A stretch of DNA of 64,000 nucleotides from Flammeovirgaceae bacterium UBA6059 (lineage in GTDB: Bacteria; Bacteroidota; Bacteroidia; Cytophagales; Cyclobacteriaceae): contig DIYH01000035.1 of NCBI GenBank assembly GCA_002435755.1, positions 186,001-250,000 of the forward strand, in the 5' to 3' direction. The notes under the pieces are model-generated. The model searched no databases. It worked only from the letters and a program-made list of their open reading frames with translations, and had not been told where the DNA came from. The position numbers were made by a program, and so were the translations under genes. This document shows positions 46,420-57,500 of the stretch, piece by piece. Position 1 is the first letter of the stretch. Every line of letters begins with the position of its first letter.

Positions 46420-48124
46420 CGCTTGCTAAAAGTTGTAGTGATTTGATCTCCAGATTTTGAGGATTGCCAGTAGTTAATCCTATGGTGTGCTGGCCAGGCG
46501 CTAAAGCTATCCTTCCAAGTGACAACTGAGGCCAGGTGTACTCATATACTTCGCCCCTTTTGTTCCGGTCCGGACTTTCGACAGGCTCTTTTACCATCCG
46601 CTCTTCTATGATGATCGGATAGTATACCGAATCGACAAATAAGGTTAATTCAGTTCCAGCAGAGGAGTTGAGCTCTACCCATGCGTCATAGACGACCGTA
46701 TTTATAGTTTTCAGTTGCCATGCTATCTGCGAAGTATTTGAGAAATTGATCAAATAATCATTGGCCCAGCCTTCCGTTCCTTTGAAGTCAACATTCATTT
46801 TCTTGCTGACTTCAGAAGCAGGGAACGTCACCCGGTTAATCCCTTCATGTCCGGTTTCAATTAACTCTGTGCTACCTAGCTTCTCAATTGATTCATCGAT
46901 CCATTGTTCATACTTTGTCCTTAGGTCAGCGGCATACTCACTCAGTGAATCGGCAAGGTCGATTTGCTGGCCTTTATCTTGGGTAAGATTGAATAGTTCG
47001 TTTGACCCATCCTTAATAGTGAGCAGATAATCACCTTCCCTTACCGCACCTGGATAGCGATCAAAACTTCTTACCACCTGATGGGTAAAAAATGTTCTGG
47101 TAGTTGGTTGGCCATCTATAAGCTGTGCCAGGTCCATTCCATCCAGGCTTGCGCCCAGATCATCCCCAAGTAGTCCGGCTACCGTAGGCAATATATCTAT
47201 ATGAGCAGCTAACTGGTCTATATGCTGCCCGGTGTTCCAGCCCTTCTGGGGATAGCTCAAAAGTGCAGGCACCCTAACTCCACCTTCATCTACGTGAGAT
47301 TTGATCCCTTTCAAACCAGCATTGTACCTGACGCCATTCGGGCCATTGTCGCCAACAAACAGGACCAGCGTATTCTCTAACTGACCAGATGCTTCAAGCT
47401 GGTCAATCAGCCTGCCAACATTAAAATCAATGTTCTCCACCATGCCATAGATACATGCAAGACGGTCATCCAAACCCGTGTTTACATATTTATCAAAGTA
47501 CTCATCAGGTACCTGAAAAGGGCTATGAGGCGTATTGTAAGCCACCATAGCCAGGAATGGTTCTCTTGAACGCTCAATGAACTCAGTGGCCTGTGAGGTA
47601 ATGATATCTGGCAGATAACCTTCAAATTGTTTCGTATCAAAACCATCTACCAGCATTGGGTTGAAGTAGTTGTTAAAATGCCCCTCCTTAAAACCAATGA
47701 ATGTATCAAATCCCTGGCCCACCGGGTCATGGGGGTATTGACTGCCGTTATGCCATTTTCCGAACAAGCCAGTACTGTAGCCCTTTTCTTTCAGGTATTC
47801 GGCAATGGTGATTTCATTTTGACGCATGACTTCCTTTCGGTGAGTCACCCAGCTTACACCCGTTGACAAATGATACTTGCCAGTAAGAAGGCTGGCCCTG
47901 GTAGGCGCACAAACAGGTGATACATAGAAACGATCGAAAACGACTGACCTGGTGGCCAGACTGTCGAGTACAGGCGTCTCCAGCAGCGGATTTCCCTGAT
48001 ACCCAACATCACCATACCCTTGATCGTCTGTTAGGATGATGAGGACATTGGGTAGTACCTTATCGTCTGAAATTCTACAACCGGGCAATAATAAAATGAT
48101 CCATATGGCTGCAAGTCGAATCAT
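46412..48124 (-). CDS. Formylglycine-dependent sulfatase (S1 family) lipoprotein
   Basis: 570 residues. A lipobox (LLLPGC, Cys16) marks a lipoprotein. The alkaline-phosphatase-like domain has metal ligands in LTDDQGYGD and the C-type sulfatase signature SPVCAPTRASLLTG, where C72 becomes formylglycine; FGKWHNG and GDNGPNG are also present. From about residue 430 an extra beta-rich domain is appended, which probably helps substrate binding. Sulfatases are not standard in beta-mannan loci, so this points to a sulfated mannan or co-occurring sulfated glycan. Its subfamily and linkage are unknown. Confidence 0.92.
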   Translation of the reverse strand: MIRLAAIWIILLLPGCRISDDKVLPNVLIILTDDQGYGDVGYQGNPLLETPVLDSLATRSVVFDRFYVSPVCAPTRASLLTGKYHLSTGVSWVTHRKEVMRQNEITIAEYLKEKGYSTGLFGKWHNGSQYPHDPVGQGFDTFIGFKEGHFNNYFNPMLVDGFDTKQFEGYLPDIITSQATEFIERSREPFLAMVAYNTPHSPFQVPDEYFDKYVNTGLDDRLACIYGMVENIDFNVGRLIDQLEASGQLENTLVLFVGDNGPNGVRYNAGLKGIKSHVDEGGVRVPALLSYPQKGWNTGQHIDQLAAHIDILPTVAGLLGDDLGASLDGMDLAQLIDGQPTTRTFFTHQVVRSFDRYPGAVREGDYLLTIKDGSNELFNLTQDKGQQIDLADSLSEYAADLRTKYEQWIDESIEKLGSTELIETGHEGINRVTFPASEVSKKMNVDFKGTEGWANDYLINFSNTSQIAWQLKTINTVVYDAWVELNSSAGTELTLFVDSVYYPIIIEERMVKEPVESPDRNKRGEVYEYTWPQLSLGRIALAPGQHTIGLTTGNPQNLEIKSLQLLASDE

Positions 48125-50745
48125 TTTTTAATGAAGCGTTTCGTTACAGTATCCATGCCATTGGATAAATGAAGTATATAGATGCCACTTTTGTACTTAG
48201 ATACGTCCAGACGTCTGCCTACATCATATCCACTCACTATCTCAATCGTCTGCCCTTTAAGGTTAAGTACCTCTATTTGAGAGGGTGCAAATCCTAGTTC
48301 TTCGAAGTTGAGTATGATATAGCTGTCTGCCGGATTTGGGTATATCACTATGTCATGTCTATCCTCCACACCAGTGATGAGGTCATCTTCCACTACTACA
48401 TTGAAAGTGGTAGTGGCAGATGCTCCGAAAGGGTCCATGGCTGTGATCTCGATAGTTGAGCTACCAACCTGCCCAGCTTCAAAAACCAGACTCAGACCGA
48501 CCTGCCCGATAGAAAGTTCAGGGCTCACCAGTGCAGGATTAGAGTTTTCAAAAGAGTAAACCAAGTACTCGGAGTGCTCCTCATCGGAGAATACTTCTTC
48601 GAATCTGACATAGTTGTTATAGCTTTTTACGGTAGTCAGCTGCTGGACCAGATCAGCTACCTCGCTGATCAAGCTGGGTGGCTGGTTATCTTCTACATAC
48701 TGAGGGATGATCTCATGGACTTCAAAGCTGTCATCTGACAATACATTTTCCAGCCTTACCCTTAAGTATTTTGCTTGTATGGGTGAGGATGAAGTGAAAG
48801 TCACTTCACGTTCCAGTGCATGATTTTCATCAAATAGCGGTACCCAGGTTAAGCTATCTTCGGACGATTCCACACTATAGCTAAGTAGTGGACTATGGTC
48901 CAAATGAAGGGCGATGAAATTCATATCCATAACCGTGTCTAAGCTGATCACTACTGTATCTACTTCTGAGGGAAGACTCTTCCAGGATGTGGTGAGGTCG
49001 CCATCATTAATGTACAAATTGTATTGGCCGGATGCCTCAGTCGATGAACGAACGGGTTTGTAGTATGCAAGATGTTGAGCATTATCTTCCCGACTTCCGA
49101 TCATTACTACTGACTCAGACTGACCATACCAACCGTTGGAGTCAGCAGCTTGGTAAACGATCCTGGATTGTCCAACCTCAGTATTAGAAAACAAAAGTTT
49201 GACTTCAGACTGATTTTCAATCACCATTTGGACCACCGAACTGTCAGAAACGGAAGCTATCGAATAGGTAAGCTCATTTCCCTCTTCTTCGTCTATGAAG
49301 TGATCTCTCAGATCGACATGATCAATGCTTTCTCCCAGATCTTCAATGACAGAGCGAAAGGGTCCAACAGCCCGAACTACTTGAGGCACCCTATCAATAT
49401 CAATGTCTGAAGGAAGCCCCATCTCATCTGAGATAAGCTGAGAAGCCCGTCTGATACCACTACTTGTAGGGCCAAAGTCGCTTCTATCTGTCCAGGACCA
49501 GGTCATGAGCCCGGCGTATCCATAGTCCACTGCTCTCTCAAAGGCTTGCGTGATCGATAGGTCGGGATTGGAGGTACAACAAATGGTATCCGCCCACGTC
49601 TCGCCAATGACGATGGGCTTGTCTAGCTGCCAATAAGAAGCTGGTCTGTGAAAAGGTGAATAGTTGTTGTTAAAATGCTCTGCATAATAGTGCACCTGGT
49701 AAAAATCCAGGTACCCGCTTGGATCTCCTCCTACCGCAATGAGGGTATCATCAGCATAATAGTTAACAAAATTGCCAATATCTGACATGACCCGGATGTT
49801 CCAGGCACCCGTGGAGACCAAGGCAGTTGGCACTGTTCTGTGTATGGCTCCAGCCACCATATTGACGAAGATCTGCACTTCCTTCATGGATATCCTTCTG
49901 GGGGTCCAACCATACTGACTGGTCATTCCCTCAGCCTCATTGAACACCTCCCAAGTCATGACTGCAGGATGGTCTCCTATGGCTTCAAGTACAGGTATTA
50001 ATGCATTATCAATATAGGACCGGATGTTAGTAGTATCAGTAACCAAAGCCAGTACCGCTTCATAATCTTGGTTTTGGTTTTGCAGCATATCAAACGACCA
50101 TAGGCACATGCTCACTACAATACCATGATCGTAAGCCATATCGAGAAATAGCTTCATGGCCTGAATAGATTCGAATTCGATCCCATCGACAAAACCGTCT
50201 GGCCTGATGACGGGGCTGTTGGCACCATTGGTGTGCAGCCACCATCTCAGCGCATTACCACCCGCCATTTGAATAGAATCCATAATCTCCTCAAAGTATA
50301 TATCGTCATCTTCGGTCCAGTCATTGAGGTCATTCGCAAAGTTTTTCCACGCAATATTGATCCCTGAGACAAATCTTGGATACGCTCCATCCCGAAGTGG
50401 AAGACGGTTCTGGCCGTGGTTGGTGGGGTGACCCACAAAAAGTTTAATAGTCTCCGAATCAATATCACCAACGGCATCAACGACCACTAAGCGATATTCA
50501 CTTTCATCAGATGTTAGTTGTATATCTAATGTTGGAGAGTTGCCTATGGTGTCATCCTGATATACCCAATAATAGTCCTGTATTTCACTGTCCGAAGTGC
50601 TTGCTGACCCGTCAAGGGTAAGACCTATAGGAAGATTTGCTGACATGATGATCGTATCATTGGGCAGTATGGCCCTGGCATTTTGAGCCATCAGGTATGT
50701 GGAGTATGTCCAACAAACCAGTAGGCAGAATATAAAACGGGTCAT
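48121..50745 (-). CDS. GH5-like glycosidase, multidomain with F5/8 and T9SS tail
   Basis: 874 residues. A signal peptide ends LMAQ. An N-terminal PKD-like domain (about 22-105) precedes a (beta/alpha)8 domain with FVSGINIAW, acid/base E270 in TWEVFNEAEG and nucleophile E382 in IVIGETWAD. Then come a cadherin-like segment, an F5/8 type C-like domain (SVESSEDSLTWVPLF), a second cadherin-like repeat and a T9SS tail (IVIYPNPADSYIILNF). It is therefore surface or secreted. Substrate by context is mannan or a side-chain motif; the ETWAD nucleophile loop is unlike standard GH5_7. The ATG overlaps the GH26 stop (ATGA). Confidence 0.8.
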   Translation of the reverse strand: MTRFIFCLLVCWTYSTYLMAQNARAILPNDTIIMSANLPIGLTLDGSASTSDSEIQDYYWVYQDDTIGNSPTLDIQLTSDESEYRLVVVDAVGDIDSETIKLFVGHPTNHGQNRLPLRDGAYPRFVSGINIAWKNFANDLNDWTEDDDIYFEEIMDSIQMAGGNALRWWLHTNGANSPVIRPDGFVDGIEFESIQAMKLFLDMAYDHGIVVSMCLWSFDMLQNQNQDYEAVLALVTDTTNIRSYIDNALIPVLEAIGDHPAVMTWEVFNEAEGMTSQYGWTPRRISMKEVQIFVNMVAGAIHRTVPTALVSTGAWNIRVMSDIGNFVNYYADDTLIAVGGDPSGYLDFYQVHYYAEHFNNNYSPFHRPASYWQLDKPIVIGETWADTICCTSNPDLSITQAFERAVDYGYAGLMTWSWTDRSDFGPTSSGIRRASQLISDEMGLPSDIDIDRVPQVVRAVGPFRSVIEDLGESIDHVDLRDHFIDEEEGNELTYSIASVSDSSVVQMVIENQSEVKLLFSNTEVGQSRIVYQAADSNGWYGQSESVVMIGSREDNAQHLAYYKPVRSSTEASGQYNLYINDGDLTTSWKSLPSEVDTVVISLDTVMDMNFIALHLDHSPLLSYSVESSEDSLTWVPLFDENHALEREVTFTSSSPIQAKYLRVRLENVLSDDSFEVHEIIPQYVEDNQPPSLISEVADLVQQLTTVKSYNNYVRFEEVFSDEEHSEYLVYSFENSNPALVSPELSIGQVGLSLVFEAGQVGSSTIEITAMDPFGASATTTFNVVVEDDLITGVEDRHDIVIYPNPADSYIILNFEELGFAPSQIEVLNLKGQTIEIVSGYDVGRRLDVSKYKSGIYILHLSNGMDTVTKRFIKK

Positions 50746-51863
50746 TTGATTCTCTTGTACGGGTTATTGATGTTGTCCAAAAAAAGAGTGGCCTCATCCT
50801 TTTCAAAGGCCACAAAGTCCATCTCGTTTTGATGGCCTTTATAGGGCACATAGAAATGGCCCATATTAGCATTTCTCCATACCAGCACCCATGCTAAGCG
50901 AGAGCCTGATGATTTGATTGGTTCCAGTAGTCGTTGGGTATACCAATCAGGAATAGCGATGGTCTCATTGCCAGTTTCAGTAAGAGCAGCCACCTTGTTT
51001 CGCTTGTTGGCAATTTCTGATATGAGCGTAATACTCCGTCGAAAATCTTCCAACTGTTGATCAGCAGAAGCTGTATTCTGTTTGTATCCCAGGTCCCAGT
51101 AGTTGTCAAGCCCAATAACATCGACATATTCGTCACCAGGGTAGCCATAGTGATATCCTTCCCAGTTTATATCCATTCGACTCCTGTCAGGGCTGAACGC
51201 CACGATCAGGTTGTGGATACCTTTCTCCTTTCTCAGATAGTCTATGGTGTATTGCCAAAGTGCTATGTATTCGTCTTCAGTATTGTAGGCCTTACTCCAC
51301 CAAAACCAGTCTCCATTGTGCTCATGAAAAGGTCTGAAAACGATAGGGATCCTCGTAAAAAGGCCGACTCTACATTTCCTGATAAACCTGGCGAATTCAT
51401 CAAGCTTTTGAACATAAGAGAAGTTGAACTCTCCGCCAGGGAGAAGTGCTGTTGTGTTTGATATCTTGCTCCAGGCATTGTCGCCATTGATAGGATTGTC
51501 CATGTGCCAGGAGATAGTGTTAATACCTCCGGCTTTATACACATGCCTGATACCCTTGATGATCTGCTTAAAACTAAAACTATCAATATTGACTTCTGCT
51601 CCAATCTTGCCAATGTCCCAACCAACTACTGCAGCCCTATCCCCCGAAACCATCTCTACATCAGATCGGAGACCATACTTCCAATCCAATCCGTATAACA
51701 CCCCATCCTGATGACCAAACATGACTTGATTTGTCTCCAGATTGAGCAAATGATGATAAAGATTCTGGGTTTTGGTGGTGGCTTTACGGTCAGTGAGTTG
51801 CTGTCCAAAAACTACGGAACTCGTAACTATTAAAGCTAAAAAGGAGATATAGAATTTAAACAT
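50742..51863 (-). CDS. GH26 beta-mannanase without sorting domain
   Basis: 373 residues with a signal peptide (ending SSVVFGQ). Catalytic E181 in FRPFHEHNGDWFWWS and nucleophile E296 in ALTETGNE. It lacks the T9SS tail of the second GH26 in the locus and is likely periplasmic, where a mannobiohydrolase-like role releasing mannobiose is expected from the B. fragilis ManA pathway. Follows the surface lipoprotein gene by 58 nt. Confidence 0.92.
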   Translation of the reverse strand: MFKFYISFLALIVTSSVVFGQQLTDRKATTKTQNLYHHLLNLETNQVMFGHQDGVLYGLDWKYGLRSDVEMVSGDRAAVVGWDIGKIGAEVNIDSFSFKQIIKGIRHVYKAGGINTISWHMDNPINGDNAWSKISNTTALLPGGEFNFSYVQKLDEFARFIRKCRVGLFTRIPIVFRPFHEHNGDWFWWSKAYNTEDEYIALWQYTIDYLRKEKGIHNLIVAFSPDRSRMDINWEGYHYGYPGDEYVDVIGLDNYWDLGYKQNTASADQQLEDFRRSITLISEIANKRNKVAALTETGNETIAIPDWYTQRLLEPIKSSGSRLAWVLVWRNANMGHFYVPYKGHQNEMDFVAFEKDEATLFLDNINNPYKRIK

Positions 51864-51921
51864 GATGAGGAAATAAGAACCGACTTATAGTCGGCTCTTA
51901 TTATCAAAGCATGATGAAGAG

Positions 51922-52896
51922 TTATTTTATCCAGGGCAATTGCTCCAGAGGACCATCGGTCAACGAAATGGCATCAACATGAGCGGTAAAAGCACCTGGT
52001 ATGTGCCAAGCCTCAGGCATGAATGCAAATTTGATCAGCTTATACTTGACAGTTTTATCAACGGGATCATTGGCACCATCCCAACCATTCTGGACAGCCA
52101 TATCTGATATCGGAATGCTCATTAACACCCATTCACCATTAGTGCTTCCGGTTTTAAACAGAGGATGAGCTGCATAATCCGTTGCATCGTTTCCACCAGC
52201 TCCATCGTCTTTACCCCAGAAAGCAATTGTGAATCCAAGCGAATCTCCGGCAACAGAACCAGAATTGACCCAGAAGTTTAAATGTGGGTCGGCCATTGTG
52301 GCCAGATCAATTGTGGCCTCTGTACTTCCTTCATTAGGATCATACTTGAAGTCGTGCCAACCTCTGTTTTCTGTTTCATCTGCTGCGAATACAAGTGATA
52401 AGTAACTATCACCTTCTACAGCATCAATACTCGCATCTCCGTTGAACTCGATTTTTTCACTAGGATTGAAAAAATCTTCGGCAAAAGACTGTAAGCCTGA
52501 TTCAAAATCGATGAGTAGTCCTATGCCATTACCAACCCCAAAGTCTTGCTGGCATCTGCTATCATCGGGATTGGCAGTACAGAAACATTCCTGGTTGTAT
52601 TCGAACAGGCAGCAGTTAGCAGTATCTGTAGTGCTATTATCACCTGTTGTGCAATGGCAGTCCAGGTCTTGACTTGGAATACAGCATTGTGTATCCAGAG
52701 GGTTCGCTCCACAAAAAGCGTCAGGATCAATGCTGAAACATCGGGTGTCCATCGGATTTTCTACACAGAACTGCGCCGGATCGGACTCAAAAGTGACAAT
52801 TTCTTCTCCATCGTCACTTCCACATGAATTAAGTATGAGCAATGCTCCAAAAAGCAAAGCCATACTTGGAATTAAAAGGTTGAGTTTGTTCTTCAT
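51922..52896 (-). CDS. Surface glycan-binding lipoprotein of the mannan locus
   Basis: About 324 residues from the ATG at 52896; the open frame continues to 52959 but would overlap SusD, and the shorter start gives a clean lipobox (LLILNSC). A Cys-rich head of about 80 residues has three copies of F-C-x2-N-P-x-D-[ST]-[RQ]-C. A beta-sandwich, CBM-like domain (about 115-320) with LLIDFESGLQSFAEDFF and WVNSGSVAGDSLGF follows. Position after SusC and SusD is where SGBP/SusE-type proteins are encoded. Binding to mannan is inferred from context. Confidence 0.8.
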   Translation of the reverse strand: MKNKLNLLIPSMALLFGALLILNSCGSDDGEEIVTFESDPAQFCVENPMDTRCFSIDPDAFCGANPLDTQCCIPSQDLDCHCTTGDNSTTDTANCCLFEYNQECFCTANPDDSRCQQDFGVGNGIGLLIDFESGLQSFAEDFFNPSEKIEFNGDASIDAVEGDSYLSLVFAADETENRGWHDFKYDPNEGSTEATIDLATMADPHLNFWVNSGSVAGDSLGFTIAFWGKDDGAGGNDATDYAAHPLFKTGSTNGEWVLMSIPISDMAVQNGWDGANDPVDKTVKYKLIKFAFMPEAWHIPGAFTAHVDAISLTDGPLEQLPWIK

Positions 52897-52928
52897 AATT
52901 ATTGGTTTAAATTTTGGTCTAATGAGTT

Positions 52929-54557
52929 TTAGTATCCAGGATTTTGACTGATCCCCCAATCAGCCACTTCTAAAGCAGGAATTGGAAATACCGGAATGGG
53001 ATTAACTATGACTTGATTGCTGCTTTGCGTGTTGGAACTGGTTATTGCATGATCACGAATGACAGCCCCACTTATACCATAGTTCGATTCCATCACACTG
53101 ACAAACCTGCCCGTTCGTACCAGGTCCCAAAAGCGCAACTGTTCCATTCCGAATTCCCTTCGTCTTTCGTCGTATACAAAGTCTAACAGCTGTTGGCCTC
53201 CGTCCGGAATAATTGTACTGCTGAGAGGCTCGAATCCGGTGGCAGGAAAAGCCCCAGGGTCAGATGGATCAAACCCCCTTGGGAATGTACTTTGGCTGGC
53301 CCTATCCCTTATCTGAACCAGCCTCTCTTTAGCTATTGTTGTATTCCCGGAGTGGTAGGCCGCCTCTGCATTGATCAACAGTATATCAGCATATCTGAAT
53401 TTCCTGATATTGTATCCTGAGCCTTTTTCGGTAACCCACTCATCCGGATGCAAAATCGCTTTTCTGGAATAGTATCCGGTTTTGTTGCGTTCGCTTTCTT
53501 CCATGAGTATACCAAAGGCGTGTTCACCTACCGCAATTGCTGTATTGGCACGTCTCGGATCATTGGATTCGAAAACATTTACCAGATCATTGGTTGGAGT
53601 ATTAAACCCCCATCCTCCCATAAACTGAGGATGCTGAAAAACCGACCATTCAGATCCTATATATGGGCCATGTGAAAATGGATCAATGCCTGTATCGACG
53701 GCTTGAATTTCAAAAATAGATTCTTGATTGTTCTCTCCTTCCGAGTCAAATAACAAAGCGTAGTTCGGCAAAAGACTATAGCTACCATACTGACCTGCAA
53801 TGAAGTTGTTAGTTAACTCAAATAGCTCAGTCCAGGTGTGATCGTTAGTATTGTCTGTACCTAGCTGATACAAGATCACTCGGGCCAAATAAGCGGCCGC
53901 AGCTCCACGACTCGCCCTACCCGGCTCAGAAGAATTCTTATCGGGTAGATTTTCAATGCCAAACTGAAGGTCACCTTCTATCTGGCTATATATTTCGTGA
54001 ATTGGAGCATTAGTAAAACTCTTATTGTTAATATCCTCAGGGGTTACCGGTGAATTGAATAACGGTACCCCGCCAAATATTCTAACCAGAACAAAGTAAC
54101 TGTAGGCCCTTATAAATCGTGCCTCCGCCTCAAAAGCCAACTTCTGTGCTGCATCAATAGGTGCTGGCTCAAGACTGTTGATAAGAAAATTTGCCCTTCC
54201 TATTGCTACGTAGTGCTTGCTCCAGAGTACATTAATATTCGTATTACCTCCATTGGCAGTAAACTCTTTAAGCTGGGTAATGCCCTGCTGGTCCGCATCA
54301 ACGGAACCTTTCTCTGAGTCGTCCGAAACTATGTCACCAATGATGAATTCGTACGAATGTCCGTTAGATCCAATATTACCTGTTTCTCCATAACCAAGAG
54401 GGTCATACATAGCATTCACAGCGAGACGGACATTTTCCTCATCTGTAAAAAACTCTTGCTCTGTGATCTCTGTGGTTGGTTCGACAGTCAAGAATTCATC
54501 GCAACCCGACTGAAATATGACCAAAACAAGGATGATTGAAGCTCTAATACATTTCAT
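52929..54557 (-). CDS. susD-like: SusD-like glycan-binding lipoprotein
   Basis: 542 residues. Lipobox FQSGC; family phrases FLTVEPTTEITEQEFFTDEENVRLAVNAMYD, the TPR-like SusD core, and the C-terminal YDERRREFGMEQLRFWDLVRTG block. Partner of the SusC transporter 11 nt upstream, acting as the lid of the outer-membrane complex that takes up mannan fragments. Confidence 0.95.
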   Translation of the reverse strand: MKCIRASIILVLVIFQSGCDEFLTVEPTTEITEQEFFTDEENVRLAVNAMYDPLGYGETGNIGSNGHSYEFIIGDIVSDDSEKGSVDADQQGITQLKEFTANGGNTNINVLWSKHYVAIGRANFLINSLEPAPIDAAQKLAFEAEARFIRAYSYFVLVRIFGGVPLFNSPVTPEDINNKSFTNAPIHEIYSQIEGDLQFGIENLPDKNSSEPGRASRGAAAAYLARVILYQLGTDNTNDHTWTELFELTNNFIAGQYGSYSLLPNYALLFDSEGENNQESIFEIQAVDTGIDPFSHGPYIGSEWSVFQHPQFMGGWGFNTPTNDLVNVFESNDPRRANTAIAVGEHAFGILMEESERNKTGYYSRKAILHPDEWVTEKGSGYNIRKFRYADILLINAEAAYHSGNTTIAKERLVQIRDRASQSTFPRGFDPSDPGAFPATGFEPLSSTIIPDGGQQLLDFVYDERRREFGMEQLRFWDLVRTGRFVSVMESNYGISGAVIRDHAITSSNTQSSNQVIVNPIPVFPIPALEVADWGISQNPGY

Positions 54558-54568
54558 AGTACAAGCGA

Positions 54569-57500
54569 TTAAAATTTGAGGTTAAGGCCGAAAATGATCG
54601 TTTGAGCCTGCGGGTAATTACCCAGGTCGACCCCATTACCGAACGGGTCTCCGTCTTTGTTATAGGCAAGTCCTACTTCCGGATCAAAGCCTGTATAGTC
54701 TGTGATGGTAATCAAGTTATCTGCTGAGGCGAAAACGCGTAAGTTTCTGATACCTACCCTAGAGGTGAATTTGGCCGGTAGAGTATATCCTATCTGAATG
54801 TTGCGCAAGCGTAAAAACGATCCATCCTCGATGTATCTATCGCTAAACAGATCATTATCCGCTGCAATAGCTTCATTAGAAATCCTAGGGTTTTCATTCG
54901 TTGAGCCTGGACCTGTCCATCGATTATCCCAGCGATCTTGGGTGAGATTGTTGGCTACTGCACTTGATCCGGCTGAATAGTAAGCAAAGAGATTGGCTAT
55001 GTCATTACCTTGGCTACCGAAAAATGACGCGCTTAAGTCAAAGTTTCTATAGTTGGCGTTGACATAAAAACCATAGGTAAAGTCAGGAATGGCACTACCG
55101 ATAAGCACGGCATCCTCTGGTGTGATAGCACCATCTCCATTGAAGTCGCTGTACTTGATATCACCAGGTTGGGCCAGGGGTTGTACCCCATGGGCATCTA
55201 TTTCCTCTTGATTTTGAAATATTCCCAAGGTTTCAAGACCGTAAAATGATGAGAATTCACCGCCAACAACTGTTCTGGTCATTGGCATCCCAATTTTGGG
55301 CTCATAGGCTGCACCTTCGATCCGTTCTCCAGCTCCGAGGGATGTTACTTCATTGCTGACAAATGCAATATTGCCACCAAGATTAAATTCAAAAGCACCT
55401 AAGATCTGCTTGTAGTCAATAGCTAACTCAATACCTTGGTTCTTCATTGAAGCTGCATTCGAAGCAGGCGCCAATGCTCCTGCAAAAACAGGAGAAGGGA
55501 CATTATCAGCATCCACCAGCAGGTCTTCAGTCGTTTTATTATAGTATTCGGCAATAACTGATAATCTATTCTGCAATAGATAGAGGTCAAGACCAATATT
55601 AGTCATCGTAGATGTCTCCCACGTAATGGTCGATGCAGGTAAAAATGTAGAAGCGAACCCCTCTGAAGCATTTAGGTTATCAAAAGAATAAAACCAGTTA
55701 GGGCTCAGTGTGGAATAAAACCTGAATGGCTCAATAGCCGATTGATTCCCCACCTGGCCCCAGCCTCCTCTTATCTTAACGCCTGAGATCAAATCGGTCT
55801 TAGGGAAAAAAGACTCTTGATCGAGGTTCCATCCTATGGAAAATGACGGGAATGTTCCCCAACGTCCGTCTTTAGGAAACTTACTGGAGCCATCCCTGCG
55901 AATAGTGGCAGTCAAGAGGTATCGCCCATCGTAACTGTATACTGCCCGGGAAAAATAAGATAGCAAATTGAATGCACGCTCTTCATACTTAATGTTGCCC
56001 AGGGAATCAGGGAATACCTGGTCCTCATTGTCACTAGTCTCTCTTTGGAAAGACTCCAGACCTACGACAGCATTGATACTATGTTTTTTGATATCTCGCT
56101 GATAGCTAAGCGTATTGGTGTTTTGAAAAACCCTAAGTGTGTTTAGCTCCTTGAGATAGAGTTCGTTGACCCTGGATTCATTCGGGTTGACCGTTGGTGC
56201 CCCCAATGCATCCAGTACACGACTTTGTACAGTAGTGTTAACAGGTGTGAGATTATCAAAATCAATGTCTCTATCATCCCAGTTGACCGAAGAGTTAAAG
56301 GTCAAACCATCGAGGATCTTGTAGCTGGCAGACACTGACGGCTGTACCCTAATTGCCTCATTTAGTTTGAACTGTTGTTCATCGACCAGCCTACCAGGGT
56401 TAGAAATGTCAGTCAGGCCGGTCCTGTCCCAATGACCGGTAATAGGTTCTACAATTGGGTTTATAGGGTCTTTTCTTAATGCAGTCGAGAGTATACTCGA
56501 GTAAGTGTCTTGATCATAGTCAGTCCATTCGTTGACAGAGTATTTGATATCGGCAGTGATTGATAATCGATCTCCGAAATTGTAAGCCAGGTTTGCATTT
56601 CCCTGAATTCTTTCGCTGTAAGTATTCTGAACTATTCCCTCCTGGTTAAAATAGGCTGCACCTATTTTGTATTTGAGATTATTAATACCTCCCCTGGCGC
56701 TGATATCATGTGAATGTATCACAGCGTTCTGCAACACCTCATCTTGCCAGCTAGTCCCCGGTATAGCTCCGGCTCCAGCATCCTGTATCCAGGAACGTAG
56801 ATCTGATTCTGTAATGGCACTGATACGGCCTCCGATAGACTCAAGGTAAGCTTGTGCAAACGTCTGAGCATCGAGCATATCAAGTGTTCTCCATGCACGT
56901 TGAGTACCTGCGTACGAATTCAGATCGACTTCAACTCCGCTGCTCAGACCTTTCTTGGTAGTTATTATTATTACTCCATTAGAGCCTCTGGATCCGTAAA
57001 TGGCAGTCGCAGACGCATCCTTAAGCACTTCCATAGATTCGATATCATTGGGGGCTATGTTAGATATGTCACCTGTTAGAAAACCATCTACTACATACAA
57101 GGGGTCAGCATTCGAAAAGGAACCGACCCCTCTAACGCGAACGGCTGTTCCTGAACCCGGTGCTCCGGAATCGGTGATTACCTGTACACCGGCTACTTTA
57201 CCCTGAATGCTTCGGTTGACATCAACAGTAGCTATCTTCTGCATTTGTTCGGTATCGACAGATCCAACTGCACCGGTCAGATCACTCTTTCGGATCGCAC
57301 CGTACCCTACTACGACAATTTCTGCGAGTTCCTCAACATTGACATTGAGGATTATATCAAAAGAGGTTGCTCCTTCTACACTCACTCTTTTGGACTCATA
57401 TCCAACAAAGCTTATGTCAATGTTTGCATCATTAGAAGGCACGTCTAGCTTGAATTCACCATTGACGTCTGCTATCGTTCCAATGGTGGTACCGACAACA

